NCBI GenBank assembly: GCA_052143655.1
Contig: JBKQSL010000367.1
Span: 1-38,400, forward strand
Direction: 5' to 3'
Length of the DNA stretch: 38,400 nucleotides
Origin: CAVSUR01 sp052143655
GTDB taxonomy: Bacteria; Actinomycetota; Actinomycetes; Streptosporangiales; Streptosporangiaceae
Positions 32,506-38,400 of the stretch are shown one piece after another (the first letter of the stretch is position 1; every line of letters starts with the position of its first letter). A program made the position numbers and the translations under genes. The notes under the pieces are model-generated. The model made no database searches, was not told the origin of the DNA, and saw nothing but the letters and a program-made list of their open reading frames with translations.

Positions 32506-32696
32506 GCCGCGCGGCCGCGCGCCAGCGGCATCCGCCGCGGTGTCGGCGGCAGGCGGGGTACGGGCGGGGCCGGGGGGCACGACTGGAGAGGGTATCGCGC
32601 GATGGCCGCAACGCGGGCGCAAGACCGGCCGCGACGGGCCCAGAACGCGCCGCAGATACTGCCCCAAACGGGCTGCTGCCTGCCACCATAGAGCCC

Positions 32697-34466
32697 ATGA
32701 CCGATTCGCCAGGCACTGCGGCGTTCCGGGCCGCGCGAGATCTGCTGCTGCGCTGCCGCGAGGACTACGACGCGGCCGTCGCTGAGTTTCGCTGGCCGGA
32801 GCTGCCGGAGTTCAATTTCGGCCTCGACTGGTTCGACGTGCTCGCCGCCGAGCAGCCGGACACCAGCGCCCTGCGGGTGATCAGCGAGGCCGGCGATGTC
32901 CAGCTCAGCTACGCGCAGCTGGCGGCACGGTCCGGACAGGTGGCGAACTGGCTGCGCGGCCTGGGCGTGCGCCGCGGTGACCCGCTGCTGCTGATGCTGG
33001 GCAACATCGTGCCGCTGTGGGAGGTGATCCTCGCCTCGATCAAGCTGGGCGCGGTGATCATCCCCGCCTCCACGCTGCTGGGCCCGGTCGACCTGGCCGA
33101 CCGGATCAGCCGCGGTGCCGTGCGGCACGTGGTGACTGAGACCGCGCTGGCCGGCCGGTTCGAGAACCTGCCGGGCGACTGGACCCGGGTCGCGGTCGAT
33201 GCCGGCCCCGGCGGCGCGGCACTGCCCGCGGGCTGGCACTCCTATGAGGAGGCCTTCGCCGCGCCCGCGGAGTTCGCGCCCGACGGCCCGGCCCGCGGCG
33301 CCGACCCGCTGCTGCTCTACTTCACCTCGGGCACGACCGCCCAGCCCAAGCTGGTCGAGCACACCCACGTCTCCTATCCGGCCGGACATCTGTCCACCAT
33401 GTACTGGATCGGCCTGCGCCCCGGTGACGTGCATTGCAACATCTCCTCGCCGGGCTGGGCCAAGCACGCCTGGAGCAACGTGTTCGCGCCGTGGATCGCC
33501 GGCGCCGCCTCGCTGGTGCTGGGTCACGAGCGGTTCTCCGCGCAAGCCCTGTTCGGGGCCATCGGCAGCTGCCAGATGACCTCGCTGTGCGCCCCGCCGA
33601 CGGTCTGGCGGATGCTCGTGCAGGCCGACCTGGCCAGTGCGGACGTCTCCAGCCTGCGGGAGTGCGTCGGGGCAGGCGAGCCGCTGAACCCGGAGATCAT
33701 CGAGCAGGTCCGGCGGGCCTGGGGCATCACCGTGCGGGACGGCTACGGCCAGACCGAGACGACGGCGCAGATCGGCAACACCCCGGGACAGCAGGTGCGG
33801 CTTGGCTCGATGGGCCGGGTGCTGCCCGGGTATGCGGTCACGCTGCTGGACCCGCTGACCGACGAGCCGGCCGCCGAGGGCGAGATCTGCCTGGACCTGG
33901 CCCGGCGGCCGATGGGCCTGATGACCGGCTACCAGGACGACCTGGCCCGCGCGGCCGACGCGATGCGCGGCGGCTACTACCGCACGGGCGACGTGGCCAG
34001 CCGGGACGCCGACGGCTACATCACCTATATCGGCCGGACCGACGACGTGTTCAAGGCGTCGGACTACCGGATCTCCCCGTTCGAGCTGGAGAGCGTGCTG
34101 ATCGAGCACGAGGCGGTGGCAGAGGCGGCAGTGGTGGCCTCGCCCGACCCGCTGCGGCTGGCGGTGCCCAAGGCCTTCGTGGCGCTGGCGCCCGGCACGC
34201 CGGCGACCGCCGACACAGCGCTGTCGATCCTGCGCTACTCGCGGGAGCGGCTGGCCCCCTACAAGCGGATCCGCCGCATCGAGTTCGCCGAGCTGCCCAA
34301 GACGATCTCGGGGAAGATCCGCCGGGTGCAGTTGCGCACGGCGGAGAGCAGCCGCCAGGCGGACGGGTCCGGCGCCACGGGCGGAGCCGGCAGCGCGGGC
34401 GGGCAGGCCGGCGGCCGCGGGGTCACCGAGTTCTGGGAAGAGGATTTCCCCGGCCTGAAGAGCTAG
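32697..34466 (+). CDS. AMP-forming acyl-CoA synthetase (ACSM/acetyl-CoA synthetase-like)
   Basis: Adenylating ligase of 589 residues. The P-loop-like LLYFTSGTTAQPKLVEHTH (about 205), the A5 region DGYGQTETTAQIGN, YYRTGDVASRDADGYITYIG, RTDDVFKASDYRISPFELES (hinge) and the catalytic-lysine segment LPKTISGKIRRVQLR are all intact. The FGLDWFDVLAAE opening is typical of medium-chain acyl-CoA or acetyl-CoA synthetase relatives. Substrate chain length is not evident. A Gly/Ala-rich stretch of about 30 residues interrupts the C-terminus before EFWEEDFPGLKS. Divergent from the helicase with 30 bases between longest frames. Confidence 0.9.
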   Translation: MTDSPGTAAFRAARDLLLRCREDYDAAVAEFRWPELPEFNFGLDWFDVLAAEQPDTSALRVISEAGDVQLSYAQLAARSGQVANWLRGLGVRRGDPLLLMLGNIVPLWEVILASIKLGAVIIPASTLLGPVDLADRISRGAVRHVVTETALAGRFENLPGDWTRVAVDAGPGGAALPAGWHSYEEAFAAPAEFAPDGPARGADPLLLYFTSGTTAQPKLVEHTHVSYPAGHLSTMYWIGLRPGDVHCNISSPGWAKHAWSNVFAPWIAGAASLVLGHERFSAQALFGAIGSCQMTSLCAPPTVWRMLVQADLASADVSSLRECVGAGEPLNPEIIEQVRRAWGITVRDGYGQTETTAQIGNTPGQQVRLGSMGRVLPGYAVTLLDPLTDEPAAEGEICLDLARRPMGLMTGYQDDLARAADAMRGGYYRTGDVASRDADGYITYIGRTDDVFKASDYRISPFELESVLIEHEAVAEAAVVASPDPLRLAVPKAFVALAPGTPATADTALSILRYSRERLAPYKRIRRIEFAELPKTISGKIRRVQLRTAESSRQADGSGATGGAGSAGGQAGGRGVTEFWEEDFPGLKS

Positions 34467-34514
34467 AGGCGCAGGTCGCTCCCGCACCCGCCCTCTGACT
34501 GACCTGGCGTTTTA

Positions 34515-34528
34515 ACAAGGATCCTTGT
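34515..34528. promoter_or_regulatory. 14-bp perfect palindrome ACAAGGATCCTTGT
   Basis: A symmetric site 49 bases after the ligase stop, at the left border of the decayed zone. It has the form of a repressor operator; the gene it served may have been lost. It could also be a chance or recombination site. Confidence 0.4.
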
Positions 34529-35018
34529 CAGAATCAGGCCCATCACAGGTGCCGGACGCCAGCACTTTCCAGCACTCGCAAGACGCCGGAACGGTCCCTC
34601 AGGGATGCACGCGCGAGTGCGTGAAACTGCGCCGCAGCTTGGCCAGGTCTGCCACGTCCGCGAGCGCATGTTCGCGCTCACCGGAGCCCTGCTGGGAATG
34701 CTGTGCCTGGCCTGCCGCCACGCCCCGGATCGCCGAGCGGCAGAACCGCTACGAGGCCGCTGATCATGATGTTGCTGTCCACCGGCAAGCGACTGAGTGA
34801 GTGGCGGGCATCCGGGTGCAAGCGATCAGTTTCGACGAGAGCCTCCAGAGCGCGTATGTGGCCGCTCTTGGTCATCCCTCGGCGTTAGCGCACGACCGAG
34901 GCCCATCGAATCCTGCGCCTGGAGGGGTGGGTTTGGCTTCGTAGCGCAGGACGAGGTCTGTTCCGGGGTAGCGGCGCAAGGGCGGCCGTGGCGATCGAAT
35001 AGTGCTCACGGCGCCGGT
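34529..35018. other. Non-coding or decayed stretch
   Basis: Short open frames occur on both strands but none has a recognisable protein, a good ribosome site or typical codon use. It looks like decayed DNA between the ligase gene and mobile-element remnants. Confidence 0.4.
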
Positions 35019-35107
35019 GCCCGCAAGCTCGATGACCACCTCGACGGCCGGACGGTGGGTCCGCTGTTCACCACCAAGACAGGCAAGCGCATGGGTCAGC
35101 CGGAGAC
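35019..35107 (+). pseudogene. Tyrosine recombinase (integrase) fragment
   Basis: A short reading gives ARKLDDHLDGRTVGPLFTTK then TGKRMGQPE, which resembles the part of phage-type integrases just before the catalytic His-x-x-Arg box (usually GPLFTTRTGRRM). No catalytic residue is included and neither side continues the match; it passes directly into transposase-like sequence. Identification rests on this single stretch. Confidence 0.35.
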
Positions 35108-35139
35108 GGCCGGCCAAACACCGGCACCGCGCCCGCGGG

Positions 35140-35728
35140 CCTACCTCACCGACACGCTGGTGAAAGACCGGGAGCCGGGTCACCCGGCCCGGGTGAGCCA
35201 GTCTGAGCTGGTCTGCCTGGCGGTCGCCCAGCCGCTGCCGGGCTTCCACAGTGAGCACCGCTGGATCCGCTTCGCCATCTGCCACCTGCGCGGCTGCTTT
35301 CCGTAACTGCCGAGCCAGCCCGGATATAACAAGCGGCTGCGCGCTGTCCTGCCGCTGGTCAAGCAGGTGATCCGGGACCTGGCGGCCGACAGCGACCTCT
35401 GGTTCGACAGCATCTGGATCGCCGGCTCCACACCGGTCGAATGCGGCAGGTCGCGGCCCGCCGCTAAACGCTCCGATTTGGCCGGCTGGGCGAACTACGG
35501 CTACTGTGCCAGCCATTCGCGCTAGTTCTGGGGGCTGCGGCTGTACCTGATCTGCGCCCCGGCCGGGATGCCGATCTTGCGGGCCCTGGCGGCCCGAAGA
35601 CCGGCGAGCGTGAGGTGCTCGCCGCCATGCTCGACGCTGAGCCCCAGCTCGCTGCCGCGCGCCCCGGCCTGATCCTCATCACCGACAAAGGCTTCGCCGG
35701 CCGCGAAACTGAAGCTGACCGCCTATGA
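35140..35728 (+). pseudogene. IS982-type transposase remnant with two stops and a frameshift
   Basis: Continuous similarity in one frame: SELVCLAVAQPLPGFHSEHR, then FAICHLRGCFP, a TAA at 35304 in place of a Tyr codon, GYNKRLRAVLPLVKQVI, DLWFDSIWIAGSTPVECG, WANYGYCASHSR, a TAG at 35523 in place of a Phe codon, and FWGLRLYLICAPAGMP. Near 35590 the reading moves to another frame for GPKTGEREVLAAML and GLILITDKGFAGRETEADRL, then stops at 35726-35728. Catalytic-domain landmarks (FDSIWIAGSTPV, ITDKGF) are present but the C-terminal portion is lost. The element cannot make transposase. Confidence 0.72.
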
Positions 35729-35819
35729 CCACTGAACCCATAAGGAATCACTCGTCTAGAGGAGTAGGGCTAGTCAGCACGCCGCGCACGCGACAACAGG
35801 CGAAACAGGAGCGACCACG

Positions 35820-36443
35820 ATGGAGAAACCGAAGATCGTGTCCAGCGAGGAATGGCAGAAAGCCAGGGACGATCTCCTCAGGGCCGAGAAGAAAGCTACC
35901 CGCACGCTCGACGCTATCGCCGCGCGGCGCCGGCGGATGCCGATGGTCAGCTTCGGAAACCACTACACCTTCGAGACGCCGACCGGAAAGAAAACCCTGC
36001 CCGGCCTGTTCGGTGACCAGGTACAGCTTGCCGTCTACCAGTTCATGGACCGCGGACCCGGCGCGTACTGCCCCGGCTGTACCTGGTTCACCAATAACGT
36101 CGCCAGCCTGCCGGCACTGGCCAGCTGCGGGGTCGCCTGGGCGACGGTGTCCGACATGCCGCTCGCGCAAATCGAGGCATACAAGGCGCAGAAAGGATGG
36201 ACGCTGCCCTTCGTGTCGTCGCACGGCACGTCGTTCGCCGAGGACTGCGGCGCGGCTGACGGCTTCATGCTGAGCATCTTCCTGCGCGATGGCACGAGCA
36301 TCTACCGGACCTACTCCACGACCGCGCGCGGCGTTGACAGGCTCCTATTCGTCAACAATGTTCTCGACCTCGCACCATACGGCCGCCAGGAAGACTGGGA
36401 AGACTCCCCGCCCGGCTGGCCGCAGCACCCCACCTACGGATAG
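35820..36443 (+). CDS. DUF899-family thioredoxin-fold protein
   Basis: 207 residues, intact amid decayed DNA. EEWQKARDDLLRAEKKATR and FETPTGKKTLPGLFGDQVQL are family openings; the thioredoxin-like site is AYCPGCTWFTNN with Cys84 and Cys87, followed by WATVSDMPLAQIEAYKAQKG and FMLSIFLRDGTSIYRTYST. The fold is that of a redox protein; the partner is unknown and no function has been settled for the family. ATG 35820 has CAGGAG 9 bases ahead. Codon use looks less GC-biased than the central genes, in line with a separate origin. Confidence 0.85.
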   Translation: MEKPKIVSSEEWQKARDDLLRAEKKATRTLDAIAARRRRMPMVSFGNHYTFETPTGKKTLPGLFGDQVQLAVYQFMDRGPGAYCPGCTWFTNNVASLPALASCGVAWATVSDMPLAQIEAYKAQKGWTLPFVSSHGTSFAEDCGAADGFMLSIFLRDGTSIYRTYSTTARGVDRLLFVNNVLDLAPYGRQEDWEDSPPGWPQHPTYG

Positions 36444-36756
36444 GCAGGCATCAATACCCGGACCGCGGCAGCCATCCGGTCATCGCATCGATGACCGGAC
36501 TAAGGCGCATGTCGCCATCGGACGAATACGCACGACGCGCGGGCTCCATAACGACCAAGTACACGACCTCGGCGGTGACCGCACGCCGCACTTTTGCCGC
36601 GCACAGAGCACGCCGAGCGCCGATTACTTGTGGTTGTGTGCGTTCTGGGATCGGCGTGGCGCCGGGTTCCTATCGGCCAGTTCTGGTTTCCGCGGCAGAT
36701 GCTGGTATCCGCGCCGTCGCCGTGGAGTGCGGGCGAGGGCGCGGATGCCGGTGGTT
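36444..36756. other. 313-base gap without recognisable gene
   Basis: Lies between the convergent ends of the DUF899 and DUF4386 genes. Short frames exist but none shows similarity I recognise or a ribosome site. No clear hairpin or repeat was seen. Confidence 0.4.
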
Positions 36757-37481
36757 CTAGGCCTTGAGCGTGACGTTTCGTCCCTTCGCCAGGAGCCAGA
36801 GCATGAACAGGGCCTCGCCGATGAACGTGAAGTTGGTGACATTGACGGAGTAATTCGCCAGCAGCCCGCTGAAGCTGTCGAAGAGGTACCCGCCGCCGGC
36901 GATGACGAGCAGCGCGCCGAGAAGCCGGGGAACGTTGCCTGACTTGCAGGCCAGGTAGCCGATGAGGACGAGGTGCAGCCCGAACAGGATGAGGCTGATC
37001 TGCCAGATGTGCTGGAAGTCCTGGATCTTCATCAGTGCCTCGGCTTGTCGCTGGCCGGTGCTGGTTGCCGTGCTATGCCGGGTAGTGCTCAGGAGGGGAA
37101 GTACTGCGGGGAGCCGGCTGATGGCGACCGCGAAGATCGCGGCGTAGCCGACCCTGAGCCAGGCCGCGAGCGTCGCCACGCCGTGGTGGACCGGTTCGAA
37201 GAATCTCAGGAGGGCCCGGGCCACGACGATGTCCAGGACGGCCACCACGCCGAGCGCGGCTATCGCGAGGCGGACGCGAGGCGGAAGAGCCCCGCGGAGG
37301 CGAGGATGTCCCTGCCCGTCCTGGCCGGGTCGCCGGGGGTGACCAGGTGCTGGATGACGCCGAAGTTGGCAGCCGCGGCCAGCACGGCCAGGACAAGAAG
37401 GCTGGCGCCTGCCACCAGGGCAGGCCGGCGAATTCCCGGGCCTGCTGCTGCCTCTGGCGGATCAGCGGTCTCTGCCGGCAC
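36757..37481 (-). pseudogene. DUF4386-type membrane protein, broken by one frameshift
   Basis: Reading leftward, the first frame from about 37481 (GTG) gives GIRRPALVAGASLLVLAVLA, AAANFGVIQHLVTPGD and LASAGLFRLASA, then stops at a TAG (37260-37262). A shifted frame continues at once with RLAIAALGVVAVLDIVVARA, LLRFFEPVHHGVATLAAWLR and, later, HIWQISLILFGLHLVLIGYL and ANYSVNVTNFTFIGEALFML. Together they make a six-helix DUF4386 protein of about 241 residues; adding one base near 37270 makes the length an exact multiple of three. The family has no known function. The start codon is uncertain and lies right at the join with the TetR fragment. Confidence 0.7.
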
Positions 37482-37964
37482 CCCTGGGCGATCGGCCGCA
37501 TGGAGTCGCGGCCGGCCCCGGGCCCCGCGACGCTTCGGCACCACGACGCGGTCATCGGCTGCCTGCGGGGCGCGGGCTTCACGATCGAGCTGGCCGCTCA
37601 TGCCTACTCGGCCATCGACAGCTATCTCTACGGCTTCGCGATGCAAGAGCTCAGCCTGCCCTTCACCACCCCTGAAGAGACCGCCGCGATGGCCGTGACC
37701 TTCCTCGATCACTTCCCGGCCCAGGAGTACCCGCACCTCGCCGAGCTGACCACCGGGCACGTCCTGCAGCCCGGCTATGACTACGGCCGCGAGTTCGAGT
37801 TCGGGCTCAACCTGATCCTCGACGGCCTCGAACGGGCGCACGCCCGATCAAGAAGACCGCGCAAAAACCAGCCAGCGGCCAGCCCTCCCGCTAGCCAGGG
37901 ACCTAGTCATCCGGGGCCGAGCCACCAAGACAGACACCGCGTACCTCCTGATTCCGCAGCGTAA
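37479..37964 (+). pseudogene. TetR regulator C-terminal fragment without DNA-binding domain
   Basis: From 37479 the reading HPWAIGRMESRPAPGPATLR, then HHDAVIGCLRGAGFTIELAA, HAYSAIDSYLYGFAMQELSL, FPAQEYPHLAELTTGHVLQP and FEFGLNLILDGLERA matches the TetR_C ligand domain. The upstream part of such a protein (helix-turn-helix and first ligand-domain helices) is absent; sequence to the left belongs to the DUF4386 gene on the other strand. After LERA about 35 Arg/Pro/Ser residues run to the stop. It cannot bind DNA as it stands. TetR and DUF4386 genes are often neighbours, so a deletion within one original pair is plausible. Confidence 0.68.
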
Positions 37965-38275
37965 AGGCCGACCTGCGCAACTGCCCATCAACCATGACTC
38001 GATCCCATGGCCGCCCCCAGCGGCAGAACGCAGGACACAAGACCACCTGAGCGGGCTTCGCGGCGGATCAGCGCGCAGATCGACTCTTTCGGCACAGCGC
38101 TGACGGCCCTTGGACGTGTCAAATGCAGCCGCGCAAGCGGAAGTGTGCCCGCGGAGCTGCTCTTCAACCTGATCCGGCAACGCCTGCAGGCCGAGCAGGT
38201 CGCGCCGCCGACCAGCGCACTGCACTACCGCGATGGCATAGCCATCGACTCCCGGGCGCGGACGAAGTACCCCGC
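37965..38275. other. 311-base stretch without supported gene
   Basis: Open frames on both strands here have no recognisable similarity. GATGGCATAGCCATC (38232-38246) is a short inverted repeat (6-bp arms, 3-base loop). Nothing else was identified. Confidence 0.35.
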
Positions 38276-38398
38276 CTACTGGCGCATTTCGGCGACACCC
38301 TGGGCCACGGCGCAGGGCGCGCACAGTGGCATGTCCGCCCCTCCCAGCCGCCGGGTCAGGACGGCGCTGCCGTCGCACACGTCCTTGTCCTGAGGATG
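38276..38398 (-). CDS. C-terminal part of a small cysteine-rich protein (partial)
   Basis: A frame entering from the right edge on the minus strand reads VCDGSAVLTRRLGGADMPLC then APCAVAQGVAEMRQ and a TAG. Three cysteines (CDG, LCAPC) could bind zinc, as in small actinobacterial proteins with a CDG...LCxPC pattern. The start is beyond the window. The call depends on this short stretch and competes with a longer ORF in another frame that shows no recognisable features. Confidence 0.35.
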   Translation of the reverse strand, partial: HPQDKDVCDGSAVLTRRLGGADMPLCAPCAVAQGVAEMRQ

Positions 38399-38400
38399 TG

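Noticed and set aside
32223..34487. A 754-codon minus-strand frame opposite the acyl-CoA ligase
   Set aside because: Its 3' part overlaps the helicase gene out of frame and the rest mirrors the ligase; all ligase motifs are on the plus strand.
38007..38393. A 128-codon plus-strand ORF at the right edge
   Set aside because: No domain, Arg/Ser-rich composition typical of a shadow frame, and it overlaps a minus-strand cysteine-rich reading that looks more protein-like.
1..38400. CRISPR arrays, tRNA or rRNA genes, restriction or other defence operons
   Set aside because: No regularly spaced repeats, no tRNA-like cloverleaf and no defence-family proteins were seen on either strand.

Overview
The window is very GC-rich throughout, with genes packed head to tail, many ATGA stop/start overlaps, frequent GTG starts and GAGG-type ribosome binding sites. 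Gene content (DUF3052, the two-lipoprotein BMP nucleoside transporter, pirin, DHA2 efflux pump, MacB-like exporter with a peptidoglycan-binding adaptor) points to an actinobacterium, probably a filamentous or soil group such as Streptosporangiales or a relative. This placement is inferred from gene content; no taxonomic marker gene is present.

Left edge (1-7.75 kb): the 3' end of a small exported protein gene, a deleted IS30 transposase remnant, then a two-component system (kinase and regulator, minus strand) divergent from an exporter operon (lipoprotein, HlyD-like adaptor, ABC ATPase, FtsX-type permease). The divergent promoter carries a four-half-site dyad that looks like the regulator's operator. 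The kinase gene has one single-base frame break and the lipoprotein gene has two. Two opposed transposase remnants close the block.

Centre (7.75-23.0 kb): a small helix-turn-helix gene with a perfect inverted repeat upstream, then a nucleoside scavenging island. deoC, add, deoA and cdd lie on the minus strand; divergent from them are a BMP lipoprotein, a double-domain ABC ATPase, two permeases, a second BMP lipoprotein, purine nucleoside phosphorylase and a phosphohexomutase-family enzyme that would fit as the phosphopentomutase. Together they would take up nucleosides, deaminate and phosphorolyse them and feed the pentose into glycolysis. An XdhC-type protein and a DUF3052 protein follow.

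Right-centre (23.0-34.5 kb): a VOC protein; a DHA2 drug exporter with its TetR regulator and a nested palindromic operator over a clear promoter; a pirin; an overlapping alpha/beta hydrolase and phytanoyl-CoA dioxygenase pair; a secreted cysteine-containing protein of unknown function; a DinG/XPD-type helicase; and an acyl-CoA ligase divergent from it.

Right edge (34.5-38.4 kb): a decayed zone with recombinase and IS982 transposase remnants, an intact DUF899 gene, a frame-broken DUF4386 membrane protein gene abutting a headless TetR C-terminal fragment, and a partial small cysteine-rich protein.

The most unusual structure is a 55-bp palindromic element present twice (21843-21897 and 26131-26185) in opposite orientations, 49 of 55 bases identical, each just downstream of a stop codon. 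No clearly novel multi-gene defence or mobile system was found.
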